In this document: positions 32,811-44,439 of the stretch, piece by piece
How the letters are laid out: each line of letters opens with the position of its first letter
Numbering within the stretch: position 1 is the stretch's first letter
NCBI RefSeq assembly: GCF_958298935.1
Contig: NC_084943.1
Span: 13,819,001 to 13,883,000, forward strand
Direction: 5' to 3'
From: Phragmites australis
Lineage: Eukaryota > Streptophyta > Magnoliopsida > Poales > Poaceae
Length of the DNA stretch: 64,000 nt
The notes under the pieces: model-generated
The model's input: the letters and a program-made list of their open reading frames with translations, nothing else
What the model was told of the DNA's origin: nothing
The model's database searches: none
Position numbers and translations under genes: made by a program

Positions 32811-35800
32811 CTACGGCTGGCGAAGTGGAAGCTCGTCATCGTCTTCAGGCTCAATCTTCGGCTCAAGGAGCATAGCCGGACCCTCGACGTCTCCGCGCAC
32901 GGTACGCTGCAAATCGCGCTCAGCTCAGCGGTTAACTAGCGTCGAAGGGCTAAAAGACTTCCAAAACGCTTTGGTCCTAGTATTCATAGCATCATACGCT
33001 TTACACTTCGCATGCCCTCATGATGGTAAAGGGGACAGCCTCTTCGGCTACCTGCACAGTGTCTGAAGGGAGGACCTACGCAGGGAGCGCAACAAGTCAA
33101 AAACACTTCGTAACAAATGTAAAATATATTACGTCGCCAATGTACAATACATTGCCCCATCGCAGAAGGAAAACTAAAAACAAAAGGACGCTTTGCACAG
33201 AATCATCCCACCTTCCCAATATCTTCAGCCGCCGCGGTTCTTGCTTTATACGAGGGATCATTCCTCGCCTTTGCCTGTAGAACAAATATTTCATAAATAT
33301 ATATATATATATGGTACGACAAAAAAAACAAAAAAACAAATAATATGAAGCAACATACTCGCTGCCGGTTCATCTCCGCCCTTCGGAGGGTGAGCTCGTG
33401 ACCCTGTTTGCACCAATAGTTGGTGGTAAACGATCGGGCGGTGGTCTTCGATGCCCTTGTGACAGCCGAAGTTGACATGTCTGTCGGGTACTGGAAGGTA
33501 GGCTTTTGAAGAGTGGTATGATGGTCGCAGCCCATCATTTCAATTGATTGCACAAGACTCCGGGCAGCGACCATCGCGCAAAAGTTGCCGTATAGCTGAG
33601 TGGCCGGGAGAAGGCTCCCGCTGGTTTCACTAATCCAACCTATTAGTCCTCCCAGCCCGACAAGATGGATTGTTGGGGGTGTCGCCGAGGCACCAATACC
33701 TTCGAAGGTATTGCTGATAGCTTCGCACGCAACGACAGCCTTCGGCTCGAGCTCCCCAAGCGCGTTCAGAGCATCTTCAGAGAGAGCCTTCACCTCGCTC
33801 AGTTCACCTTGCAGCTACTGTGCCTTAGCACTCTCCGAGGTGCAAAGCACCTGCAGGTCACATACTTGTGCCTCAGAAGATTGCAGGTTTTGGCGCAAAC
33901 ATTTCACCTCCTCTTCGGCCACTTGCTTCTCCGAGCGAAGGGCACTGAGTTCCTTCTCAAGCTGTTCCAAGAGTGACTCAGCTTCCCTCGCTCGGCGCGA
34001 GAACTCTCGTTTCTGGCTTTCGGCTTTCTCGACGCGCTTCTATAGCATATCAATTTGCCCGTGTGCGCTCTGGGTGCGGGCTTCAGATTTCTCTGCCTGC
34101 TTGCGCTGAGCCTGGGATGTCGCACAAATATGAGCAATAACCATAAGGACAGTAATAATAATAGAACATGCTGGTATACCTTCGCAATTGCCACATCGGA
34201 AGCGTCGAGGAGCTCATTGATGGGCTTCTGGCTGAGCAAAATTTCAAACTCAAGGAGGACGAAGGTTCTAAAAATATTCTTCGCGTCATTGACCTCCCCG
34301 ACGCTTGGTTCGAAGGAAGAAGCCTTGAACGCCTCGGGCGCTATGGCCTTCGCATCAAGTAGCCCCCCGTGGCCCATCAACCCTTTTCTGCCATGGTGGG
34401 GGCGCGCTCGGGGTCGACGCCTTAGTCCCGGAAGAGGAACTCGAAGGCGACGAAGGCGAAGAATAGGCTACCACTTCAATATTATCGGCTCCTTCAATTT
34501 CGGTTTCCCGGGTGGCAGCCTCGATGATTGTTCCCGTCTCTGTTAACTCCCCATCATCACTCAGAATCAGTGTTGGGAGGTCCACGCGCGAGCAGAACAA
34601 TGACTTCAGAGGTTGGGCCTCCTGGGTGCCTTCGGGAGTTTCCCACTTGGGCACATCACGCAACGCGGCTGAACCCTCCGGAGACATTTCCTCGTGGGAA
34701 ACATCAGAGGCAGCTTCGCGTGGCCTCTTCCGAAGGGCAATTGCCTTCTTTTTCCGGCCACCCTGCGGTGATCGCTCGGACTGTTTCCTTTTCTTTAGAG
34801 GACCAGCGGCAACCTCTTCACCGACATCTGCTGCCGGAGAGCCATCTCCAGCACCCTGCAGCACGGCGCAAGCCTTCGGTCTTTCACGGTAAGAAAGGCC
34901 CCGATATTCCAAGACTCGATTGAGTCTTCGAACGAGGCCTTGTTCGACGCATAACTGTGCTTCGCCCGGTGTAAATTTGCCGACAAGCATTACAGCTCTA
35001 GCCTCAACCTCGGACACCGTCAAATCTGGAAAATATCAATACGCGTAAGCAAATGCCGCCGAAGTTATAAATTACATATGGATGTTTTACAGATAATTGC
35101 ATACCCGTGAAGCCACACACGGGAGGGCGAGGTCGGCAAAGCCCCTCGGCCCCTTTCTCCCCAAATTTCGGGATACTCCAATCCCGGCTGAGGGGCCAAA
35201 CCCCAGCAGCTATAAACTCCTCTACCAGGTCACGAGTAGATAGATACTTCGCGCACCTGGCGAAGGCCTCGAGAGCTGTCTGTTGGGATGCTTTCAATCG
35301 CACGTCTGGCGCACGTTTTCCCCTAACCTCCTCACATTTTGACACAAGAAACTCTTCAGCATCCACCTTGTGGTAGAACCACCACTGAGTCCAGTCGCTC
35401 AACCATTTATTCTTGTACATGACGACGAGCGTAGTTAATCCAGCGCGGTACGTGAAGTTCAAACAACCGTAATGAGCCTCGCTTTGGACTCCATGGGCAA
35501 AGACCAGTTTAGGTTGGTGATGAAGGCGATGAGCAGCAGTGAAGGCCCTCGCGGATGCCTTCGCTCCCTCTGATCGAGCGGCACTGGCGAAAAGCCCCAT
35601 CCTTACTATCGCATTGGGCGTCAGCTGGTGGAGATATACTTCGAATAACTTCAGCACTTTAATAACCATATCATCTCATCGTAGACGAAGACCCGCTCGG
35701 AAATAATGAACAAATAGAACCGCTTCGTCATCAGCGGGCTTCGGTGTCTCCTGCTTGCCGGGGAGCCGAACTTTCGAAACATCGTTAATCAACCCCTCCT

Positions 35801-35888
35801 TCACGAGGTTGGCTAACACTTCGTCATCCACCTTGGATTGCCCAATCCAGTAGGCCTTCGAGCGAGAAGTCCGGGCCTTCGGTGCCAT
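32811..35888 (-). pseudogene. Five-exon antisense gene of F (Transposase_28-like N-terminal domain, coiled coil)
   Basis: On the strand opposite to F's pol. Exon 1 is 35888-35105 (start MAPKARTSRSK; VLFVHYFRAGL.., LHQLTPNAIVRM, DWTQWWFYHK). Exon 2 is 35025-34180, exon 3 34111-33359 (Lys/Glu/Gln heptad-rich coiled coil), exon 4 33274-33212 and exon 5 33075-32811 (ending EPEDDDELPLRQP). All four introns (79, 68, 84 and 136 bp) have GT...AG ends and keep phase, and intron 3 is open by chance. Damage: in-frame TGA at 35678-35676, a frameshift in a G run near 34365, two TAG codons in exon 3, and a frameshift and TGA in exon 5. Exon 1 recalls the Pfam 'putative gypsy type transposon' (Transposase_28) proteins. 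Its role is unknown. Confidence 0.75.
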
Positions 35889-36037
35889 TTGGCTCAAAGG
35901 GGATGACTTAAACAGGAAAGTACGCGAAGAGCTGAAAGGGGGCTTCGTCCTAGAAAGACTCAGAAGACCATAAGAGGCTTCGTACGAGAGCGACAGCTTC
36001 AGAAAAGGTGTGGTAAAAACAAGTGACCGCGGTGTGA

Positions 36038-36045
36038 TATTTATA
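36038..36045 (-). promoter_or_regulatory. TATA box of the F antisense gene
   Basis: On the minus strand CTATAAATATC lies about 150 bp upstream of the exon 1 ATG at 35888. A C-rich initiator-like stretch and a long leader without upstream element features follow. The position suits a promoter that is separate from the LTR. Confidence 0.6.
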
Positions 36046-36089
36046 GCAAGGGGGACGGCGATTAAAACTGCGCGCATCGGAACTTGAAT

Positions 36090-36326
36090 CGGCGAGAAAC
36101 ATTATGCTTCGGCGGACATCGAGGACATTAAATGCATATCAATGATACAGTTACCAAGGGACCACTTGGGCATGCTAAAAAAATAAAATAAAATAAAATC
36201 ATTAAAATTTCAACGAAGTGCATCCGCCACATTAGACTTCGAGAGGCCAAAGGGGACAGCGTTGAGATATATCTTGCAGACTACAGGTTCGGCCCATCGA
36301 AGATAAACCTTACCAGTAGGGGCTAC
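36090..36326 (+). other. F region between antisense gene and 3' LTR
   Basis: This is non-coding, with an (AAAAT)n-like run at 36176-36200. The last bases, AGTAGGGGCTAC, directly precede the LTR start and look like a decayed polypurine tract. Confidence 0.55.
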
Positions 36327-36950
36327 TGTTGGGGATGATCTCCCGCCCCCCTCTTCGGAGGGTAGCTCGAAGTCTACTGGAAAGATCGCATGCTTGTCAT
36401 TGCATTTTCGTTTCAGGGACTTCATCTGAAGGTGGTGAAGATTACGAAGCTCCATCAGTCGAAGGGTGTTGGTGTGCCCGCATCCTCGATTTCCCGTGCC
36501 GGTGAAGACGTTGGCGAGCCTTCGACCAAAGGACGAAGTTCGTGCCTGCGGTCCTGAGTGATCGCAACGGGCGAAGGTGGAAGCCGACCTTGGCTCGGGG
36601 GCCGAAGGCCATCTGACGTATGACTGAGTGGAGAAGACTTCGGTAGATCTTCAGAGACGAAGATCACTACGGGGTAGTGGGCCCGTTATGGTCGTTCAGG
36701 GCAGAGTTGTAATTATGTAATTATGCTCACTTGTACCATAATGCCCCCGGATATTCCGAGAATGTAGCAGGTAAAGGGGTAGGATTTGTAAACCACGCCT
36801 GGGGTGGTCAAGTACGGGCTATAAATAGGGCCATACTGTACCCAGAAGGCGAATCAAAAAACTGTTCCACCCCAAACACGTGTCACCCCGAGAACCCTTC
36901 GACATTCCCGTAACCGAAGGTCCATATTGTCTGGGATTTCGATCCCAACA
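36327..36950 (+). repeat. 3' LTR of element F
   Basis: It begins TGTTGGGGAT and ends GATCCCAACA, matching inverted ends, 624 bp. A TATAAATA box lies at 36820-36827 and the transcript leader follows. The 5' LTR partner is missing, so no target-site duplication can be tested. Confidence 0.88.
36820..36827 (+). promoter_or_regulatory. TATA box of the F LTR
   Basis: CTATAAATAGGGCC lies 123 bp before the LTR end, the usual place for an LTR promoter. It would drive transcription rightward, out of the element. Confidence 0.65.
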
Positions 36951-38235
36951 CCCGTCATCGACTTGCTAACATTCGTAACATATAGAAAGCGATAATTTAT
37001 CAAATTAGACACCACACGATCCTAAGTAAAAGGTCAAACATGCTTAGATGCTTCCCTTGTTGCTCTGGCTCTTCGCTTATGTATAGTTTCGGTTCAATGT
37101 CGGCCTCGATCACTTGAACTGTTGATGCATCACTCTTTAGGCAATTTAAGAATGCATTGAATAAACCAACGAATGAACAGAAATGTATGCTTATGATGCA
37201 TGATCATAACTGAGATGAAATGTGCCATGTTTCAAAAACATTTGCGAAAGAACGCCTAAGAATTTGGATTAAAATTGGTTTGAACCTCGTATTAGACAAC
37301 CTAAGGTCATAGTGTACTGGGTAGCTGGTAGTCAGACTAGCTCAGTTGGCGGTCAAACCGTGGGGGTCAAACAGAGAAGAAATGGTATTGACTAGACCTG
37401 GTGGTCTGATAGTGGGTCTGGCAGTCAGACTGGCTCTAGTGGTAGCCTCCAGGCTATGGAGTTTGACTAGAAGTTTGACCAGCCAAGTCACAACCTGGCA
37501 GTCAAACCAGCCTTAACTGTGGCCAGACCGCTGGGCCTGGCCAATGACACCTCAGCGATATCACCAACGAAGGCTCCGGTGATGCCTTCGACCATGAAGG
37601 ACACCAAAACAATATACAAGACTAGGAAAGTGTTTCTTGAGTTATTTGGGCAACATGCACGGGGCCAAACTCGAGTACCCCATGGAGCTTAGGTTCAAAC
37701 ACAATGGGGACCACTTGGAGCTCGGAAGCGATAGGGAAATGGTAGGTGAAGTCTCACCTTGGTGTAGGGAAACCTTCTAGGGGGTTGGCCAACTCCGGGG
37801 AAACTTTGATTCTAAGATCAGGCTCTGGGGTGGGGTTTGGCCTTGAGGTGGAATAAGTCATGTGGAAGCATCTCGGGCGAAGAACTCCTCTTCATTGATC
37901 TCCAATTGTCGAGGTGGTTGAGGTGATCCTCTCTCTCTCTCTCTCAGTTTGATGAAAGGGAGGGAGTGAATAATGAGAGAGAGTGAGTGAGAGCTAGTCG
38001 GTGGCTTTAAGTGGAGCCTCTATGTCTAGTGGTTAGACCGTGAGGGTTTCCAGTTAGACCATGGGAAGGGCCCACATGCTGAAAGCCTTCATTATTTTCC
38101 CTATTTCTTCCTATCTATCTCTAAATGATTTTCACTCATGACATATATATATGTAGGGTGGGAATTTGCATTGATCCACAATGTAACATTTTTGAAATGT
38201 GCTTAATGACTAGATTAGGGTTTTGGGGTGCAACA
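36951..38235 (-). repeat. Chromovirus LTR fragment, minus orientation
   Basis: The right end reads, on the minus strand, TGTTGCACCCCAAAACCC, a Tekay/Del-type LTR start, and G pol resumes at the next base. The body is non-coding, with TGGTAGTCAGACTGGC-like short repeats (37320-37520), a (CT)n run at 37930-37945 and a GAGAGAG run at 37975-37995. Its other end is cut at the F 3' LTR. Confidence 0.6.
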
Positions 38236-39833
38236 GTATCAAACCTTGGATGAGACCATGACAGACTACCTCACGAAGGTGAGGGAGCTGGAAAAGAAAA
38301 TCATTGATCTCGAGATCAAGTATATCCCAAGGAAGGATAACCAAGTATATCCCAAGGAAGGATAACTACCTCTCTAATAGTCTTTCCTACCTAACATCCT
38401 CATCATCTCTAGGACAACCTAAGATTTTCATAGAGAAACTCTTGAAGACGTCTATGAAATCATCAGATGACACAACCAAAGGAGTGGTGGTCTATGAGAC
38501 CTACAATCAGCTCAGGAGCTCGCCACAGACTAATGCCCCAAAAGGAGTCACGGGAGAACTCGTAGCTTAGCTCAAAAGTGAAGTTTCAAGGATGGACCCA
38601 ATCTGCATGTACCTTCAAGATCGAGCCATGCTTGAGGATGATGCACTAACCAAGCAAATTTCTCATCGATTCAAGATGTATACCATGGTAGACAACACTG
38701 TCCATCAAAGAGGCACTCACGGAGTATTTATGAAATGCATATCTCAGAAGAAGGGTAGAGAACTACTTGAGGAAATCCATGGAGAGGTGTGTGGAGCTCA
38801 TGCTTCCTTTTGAACCCTGGTCAGAAAGGCATTTAGACAAGTTTTCTATTAGCCTACGGCTCTCCATGATGCGATTGAGTTAGTAAAAAAGTGTACGAGC
38901 TATCAATTTCATAGAAGACAAGTACATCAATCCACTCTTTCCCTAAAGACAATTCCCTTTTCATGGCCATTCACGATTTGGGGGCTAGATATTTTGGGGC
39001 CCTTCCCAGTAGTGCCCGGGGGCTTCAATTTCCTATTTGTTGCAATTGATTTAGGGGCTAGATATTTTGGATTGAAGATGAACCAGTCGAAAAAAATCAC
39101 TTTGACGGCCACCAAGAAATTCCTTATGAAAAGCGTCATGAAAAGGTTCGGTGTCCAATGTAGGATCATCACTAACAATAGCACTCAGTTCTCCAGTGTT
39201 GGGTTCATCGATTTCTACAAACAACTAGGCACTACAATTTGCTTTGCATCTGTAGCATATCCGCAAAGTGAGGGATAGGTCGAGCGGGCAAATGGTCTAG
39301 TACTTCAAGGAAGCAAGACCCGCGTCTTCAACTACTTATCCACCTACGATAAAGCCTGGGCTTCTGAGTTGCCTAATATACTATGGGCACTTCGAATGAC
39401 ATCCAACAGGGCAACAGATGAAACACCTTTCTTCCTTGTTTATGGGGCAGAAGCAATGATGCCCTGTGAACTAAAGATCAAATCTCCTTGTGTCGAATTG
39501 TACACCAACTAGGATCAAATCCTGAGAAGATAAGATGACCTCAATATTCTCGAAGAAAAATGGACACAAGTGTTGATAAGATCCGCGTGGTACCAGCAAG
39601 CTCTCTGACGTTACCACAACAAATCATCGACATAAGATCTTTTGAACTTGGAGATCTGGTTCTATGACTCTCAAAAAGCAAGAAAAACAACAACAATCTA
39701 TCTCCAAGGTGGGAAGGTCCATATAGGGTGATCGAATCTAACCGACTACAGTCGTATATGTTAGCTATGGAGGATGGTCAGGTCCTTAAAAATTCTTGGA
39801 ATAACGACCAGCTTCGCAAGTTCTATGTGTAAC
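38236..39833 (+). pseudogene. RNase H end and integrase of element G
   Basis: It starts in the last part of the second RNase H (KYIPRKDNYLSNSLS). The integrase zinc finger follows at about 38770-38920 (EIHGEVCGAHASF, then CTSYQF with Tyr for the last Cys). In the core, GLDILGPFPV carries the first Asp, NNSTQFSS has Asn where DNGTQF has the second Asp, and VERANGLVLQG keeps the Glu region. The C-terminal stretch to LRKFYV-stop at 39832 is broken by many TAG/TAA codons. It is the continuation of the 27400-28116 RT across a 10.1 kb insertion. Confidence 0.82.
38317..38366 (+). repeat. 25-bp tandem duplication in G RNase H
   Basis: The 25-bp segment starting CAAGTATATCCCAAGG is present twice in direct succession (38317-38341, 38342-38366). 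It shifts the reading frame of the RNase H tail by one base. Confidence 0.95.
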
Positions 39834-39930
39834 TTTTTAGAATATATTTTATAATTATTACTTGTCATATGATCAATATATGTCTTTTATCTATTTTGAG
39901 CCAATGCCTTAAAAATATAGATAAGCCGCT

Positions 39931-41925
39931 TGTAACACCCTAAATTTTTAATTTTTGCAATAGATTAAAATTTTGCTAGAATTAAATAGGAGTTGTAATT
40001 TTTGTTTAAATAGAAATAAATTAATTTCTTAATTTAAATTCCGATAGGTTATATTTATGTTTGATGCATTCATGTTGTCGTAGTTGCAATAGATTTTTAT
40101 GTGTGGAAAAGGTTTGCAAAATTTCGCTAGATAGCGCTCGTTTAAAACCCTTTGCAAAAATTGATTTAAAATAAAAAGAAAATCCTATTCCAATCCCTTT
40201 TCCTTTTCTGGTCCAACCCCTCCCTTTCCTCTCTCTTCTTTGGGCCGCCCTTCCCTTCTCCCCCCCCCCACATGGGCCGAGCCTGTTGCAGCCTTCCCTC
40301 CCCCTCCTCCTTCTTTCTCGGGCTGAGCCCAGGCATGTCAGCCTGCCCCAGCGCCGGAGTCGTCTCACTCCCGCCCTCTCTCTACCCCGTGGGACCGCAC
40401 CCGAGTCACTAGCCACCCCGCGCCTGAGCCGCCAGCCGACCGGACCAAGCTGACTTCCTTCCTTCTACCACCTGTCGGCTCGATCCCCTTCGCCAGCCAC
40501 CACTGTGACTGCTGCGCCTCCCCGTGCCCTCTCCTCTCCCCAAAATGGCTGGAATCATTGCCTTAACCCTTAATCAAGTGCCTCACTTGCTTCCCCTTCC
40601 TTATCTCTCTCTAATACCGATTCAAAGAGAAAACGTCCAGCCATTAAGGCCATTAACACCATTGGATTTTTCTCCAAGCACCGACCGATTAACTCTCCCT
40701 CTCACGTATATAAGCCACCCTTCATCTTCTTGGCGAGGTTCTGCACCCTTTCCACCCGCTCTCGCCACTTTTCCCGCTTGGATTCATCATCGGTCCCGTG
40801 TTCTTCCCCATCTCTAGCGAGTGCTTTGCCACACCGGTTCTCTGCCGCTGAGCTCCCACTGACTAAGCCAACTCTCCCTTCTCATGTGCAGGTACTCGGG
40901 GATCCTTTTTGCACCAGATCTCGGTCACTCTCCACTATCGGACGCCACCCGCACGGAGCTCGAGCTTCATCGACTGCATCTCACCGTCACCTGCCATCCA
41001 TCACCCCTCTCTACCATCAAGGACCCCATGATGAGACTCCCCGTGTCCCCTCCCTCTTTTGCGCATTTTCCCATTGCTTTTGGAGGCCAGACACACGTTT
41101 TCGCATGTCTCCGGTGAAGCTCCAGCCATGTGCCACCATCGGCTGGCCACCGTCCTTGTCCAGCACTGCTAGCCCAATTCAAATTGCCCCTCCCTCTCTC
41201 TCAAGCCATCTGATCTTGATGAAATGGCTTAGATCGCGTACACCTTCGCATATGTGTACTTGGTCCACTGTGGACCATGGACCAGCCCTCAGGCAGTGGT
41301 CCATGGGTCTGTAGACCTTTTTTGCGAGTTTTTCATTAGAAAAATAATTCCTTTCTTGCTTTATGATGTCATAATCAAGATTTTCAGTATAAATTTTAAT
41401 CGGTTTATTCTCTGATATTAAGTAAAATTTGCAAAAAAGCCCCTAGAACATCAAAAGCTTATAACTTTTTTCCTGTAGCTCCGATTTGGATGTTTTTTGT
41501 GCTCAAATTCTTGTAGCGACATGTAGAATGTTTTTATAGGGTTTTTTTCCTTGTTTTAGTACTGTTTGGTGTACTGTTCTTAGTAGCTTTTCTTGTATGC
41601 TTCTTCGGTGTGTCAATTAGGACGTGATCAGTTCGTGAACCTGCAAGATCAAGCTTTTGAAGACTTCGAGCAACCCTGAGCTGAAGGCAAGTGTCCTTGA
41701 AAATCTTGCTCCTATTTTTAGGATTTATATGTAGTTATTTATTCCTTCATTAGAATCCCATATTTGGGTTTACTAGTTTCTATGTGATTATCCTTGTCGT
41801 CGTTGATGAGACATGGGATATGAAGGGTAGATGTGCTAGTTGCTGTCATTGTTGGAGTAAATGTTAAACTTGACTAATGTTTATGCAACAAGAATCGGGT
41901 CTAGTAATTTTTATAGAAACATGGT
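39931..41925 (+). repeat. 5' LTR of Tekay-type element C, left part
   Basis: It begins TGTAACACCC next to the G remnant. It contains A/T-rich, then C-rich (40200-41300) sections and a TATATAAG box at 40708-40715. The GCAAAAAAGCCCCTAG block (41430) is shared with the 10743 LTR. J interrupts it at 41925. With the right part (45828-46876) it makes an LTR of about 3.04 kb. Proline-rich frames at 40524-41314 are composition artefacts. Confidence 0.82.
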
Positions 41926-42691
41926 TGTTGGAGCAAGAGATCATCTTACCCCAGCAAGTGCGGCAAAGTTTCTTTTAAGGAGGAGACTCAAGCTTGTTGA
42001 CGAAGTTTGAGAGGAAGGAACTCCACAAATGTATTGATAGTAGAAAAATGGATCAGTCTAGGGGGAGTATCACAGCGTGAATTTGTGTTTGTGCACCTCT
42101 GTGTCCTGCGTATTGCCCCTTGTGTTGTATTGAGCATTCTCCTTATGACCCATCCCTGCTCAGATGACCATGACCCCCTATTTATAGGGTGGTACATCGC
42201 TTAGTGTACAAGTTATTATGATGTACAAATATCTAGGACCTGACCGAATTATTGGGCCTTATCCTGGATAACTACTTTTTACCCTACATAGAAGATAGAT
42301 ATCTACCGTGGTAACTATTGTGGTGCCTGCCCCCTGAGGGGTCACCCAGTCACCAATTGCGGCTCAGCGCTGCTCTACTGAGGGTGTCAGGATGACTTTC
42401 ATCGCATTGGGGTGTCAAGATAAGCACCACTTGCACCGTTTTTAATCGCCTGTCTCCTCGTGTTAGGTCGGTTGCAGGGGGGTGTCCTTTCTTCTCTGAT
42501 ATTATCTCCAGAGACCTGCTGCATTTTTAGGCTTTGGAAAGCTACACAGGGACCGAAGGGGTGGCCAGAAGTGGTTCATAGCCTCTGGGGGCCAGGCCTC
42601 CTACTGAGAGTTTGGAGACCGAAGGCTCTAGAGGGACCTTTGATAGCAATCTTCAACCATTGTCCTTAGGCTGGTCTATTTTCCCCTAATA
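41926..42691 (-). repeat. 3' LTR of J
   Basis: It starts TGTTGGAGC and ends CCCCTAATA on the plus strand, 766 bp. Compared with the other J LTR it lacks one of two tandem units (about 120 bp) in the GAAGGCTCT/GGCCTGAAGGGG region. Frames within it are not genes. Confidence 0.87.
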
Positions 42692-43390
42692 GTACTCCCT
42701 CATTCTTTGGCCCTGACATTTGGAGGGGTGAGAGGATATAGAGGAAAACCAACTCTAGCCTAGTATAGTAACAAGAATGCCCGAAGGCAATTCCCCATCC
42801 CTGAGAAGTTTTTCGACGGGAACTGTGGGCGTTGATGGTGAAGCTCAAGGCTGATGGTGCATTGGTGGTGGTGACACACCCTGGGGTTTATGTTGAGGTT
42901 GGAGGTGTAGCCGGTGTCGAAGTCGAAGACCGAAGACATATTGGCAGAGGAGGCATGCTCTGGAGCCTGTTGGAGTTGGTATATGCAGTATCAGGATCTG
43001 AGGCCAGAGGGGCGTCGGTGGAGGTGATGCACTCCAGGCTCCATGCCGAAGCCAATTTAGATTCTTCGGACTTCTTTGGTGATGGGTCTTCTTGCCATTT
43101 GAGTTTGTCAGAGTGGAGATTATGTGTGGGATTGGGGGACTCCCCACATTTGCCTGTTTGAGGACGACAGGATGGGATGTGTCACTGGCGCATTTTGACT
43201 GGATAATGCGTAGGTTCATTTAGGGTCTTGTGCCCACACCCCTAGCATGCGTCGAAAGGACTCTAGGTCATTAATGTGATGGGACATTCGTGTGAGGAAA
43301 TGATGCGTTGCCGTGGGATGTTGCCACGTGTCTAATGGGGGATGCCATGGAGCGATGCTGCATTGGTTTCGCTTCATCTCCTAGTCGTAT
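42692..43390. other. J internal region without clear gene
   Basis: Open frames at 42832-43161 (plus) and 43219-42845 (minus) overlap and have no recognisable motif. In A the matching part is lost, so comparison is not possible. It lies upstream of the antisense promoter. Confidence 0.4.
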
Positions 43391-43407
43391 GTGGCTGCTT
43401 GGCTTGG

Positions 43408-43415
43408 ATATAAAG
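43408..43415 (+). promoter_or_regulatory. TATA-like box of the J antisense gene
   Basis: GGATATAAAGC lies about 65-70 bp upstream of the ATG at 43478, on the strand opposite to J's LTR transcription. The layout is like the separate promoter of the F antisense gene. Confidence 0.5.
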
Positions 43416-43477
43416 CTGGGGTCATCCTGCTGGATTTACCACTGCCCCACGAGCGAGCATTTAACCATGACTCGAAT

Positions 43478-43942
43478 ATGGCATCGTCTTCCTCCTCATC
43501 CTCTTCGGATATGTTGATGATCTCGATTGCTTCTACTAGGGCTGGGCCGTCACGGCTGCCGATGGTGGCACCGGTGGCCGTCCTGCTTCCGTCCTTGTGG
43601 GGTGGACAGCTGCATGCCGCTCCTACTCATCCCCCAGTTCAGGAGACCGCACCTGTCGAGATCATCGATATTTTTGATGACAATGAGGAGACCGAATGGG
43701 ATCTCCTCTGGAGGGAGAGCGACGAGGAGGAGCAGGCGTCTAAGGAGAAGCCAGTGGCTTCCGCGGTGAGGGAGGAGGTAGGGAAGAAGGGGGAGGAGGC
43801 CCCGAAAGTGGCCCCTTCGGTTTCTTCTTCATCTTTCGATAGCTTGGGGCCGGCTACTGCATCACCTTCTGCGGCGGCAAGCTACAGATGTGGTGCATAC
43901 GTCGCTCCATGCGCGGCCCCTACTGGGACCCGTAGGAAGTGA
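43478..43942 (+). pseudogene. 5' end of an antisense gene in J (Ser-rich and acidic)
   Basis: The 155-codon frame from ATG 43478 to a TGA begins MASSSSSSSSDM. It has a Pro/Ala stretch, then the acidic segment IIDIFDDNEETEWDLLW and EEVGKKGEEAPK, and ends in Arg/Lys. Low-complexity acidic N-termini of this kind occur in proteins of grass Tat elements. In J the expected downstream exons are missing, since the sequence matching A's antisense region (16180-17707) has been deleted. The frame itself is intact, but the gene is partial. Function unknown. Confidence 0.5.
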
Positions 43943-44432
43943 AGGTGGCCTTTGGGGGAGCTTCTGGTGAAGCCGTGGGACATCCCTATCTTGCCGTTTG
44001 ACTATGGCCCTGCTGTGGGCCATAGTTGCCTTTTGCCACCTTGTACTCTTTCTCCCCCAGGTTTGCTCTTTCAGGGTCTGTCTCCTCTGTAGCAGCCTTT
44101 GTACTATTGCTTCTTCGTACGTGTCCTCCAGATGCACGAGTTGTTAATAATATAATTTGGACCTTTGGGAGCGATTGTATCTCTTTTTGGCCGAAATGTA
44201 AGGGGATCCTTCGAATAGGTGACCGCATGTCTTTGTGCCTTCCTGCCTTTGTGCCTTGCTTCTTCGTCCCCTTCGTAGGAGATGGCTGGTTTTTTGGATG
44301 ACCGAGGTACCGAGACTTCGTATAGATTGTAGCCGGCTTTGTTCCTTCCTGGGGAGAGGTGGCATTCAGAATCTGGTAGCTGTAGACACGTAGGGTAACT
44401 AAGGACGGCTGGGAAAGCAGTGGTGACTTCAT
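43862..44432 (-). other. J block shared with A 17905-18352
   Basis: On the minus strand EDPLTFRPKR, EAIVQRLLQRRQTLKEQT and AHSRAIVK match A. Whether this block codes in the sense or belongs to the antisense gene is unclear. Confidence 0.5.
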
Positions 44433-44439
44433 CGTTCCC

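Larger units (their letters stand above)
28116..36950 (+). mobile_element. Tat-lineage element F, 5'-truncated, with antisense gene and 3' LTR
   Basis: The order on the plus strand is protease (without active site), RT, RNase H, second RNase H, integrase with an internal deletion, 107-bp repeats, a spliced antisense gene on the minus strand and a 3' LTR (36327-36950). Dual RNase H and an antisense gene between pol and the 3' LTR are known marks of the Tat lineage (Grande/Retand and relatives). LTR, PBS, gag and the protease active site are missing. Confidence 0.85.

Noticed and set aside
34512..34923. Plus-strand frames of 126 and 131 codons in F
   Set aside because: They are the complement of exon 2 of the antisense gene, whose splice borders and phase support the minus strand.
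37930..37995. Microsatellite (CT)n and (GA)n as a regulatory GAGA element
   Set aside because: They are short simple repeats in an LTR remnant with no gene nearby.
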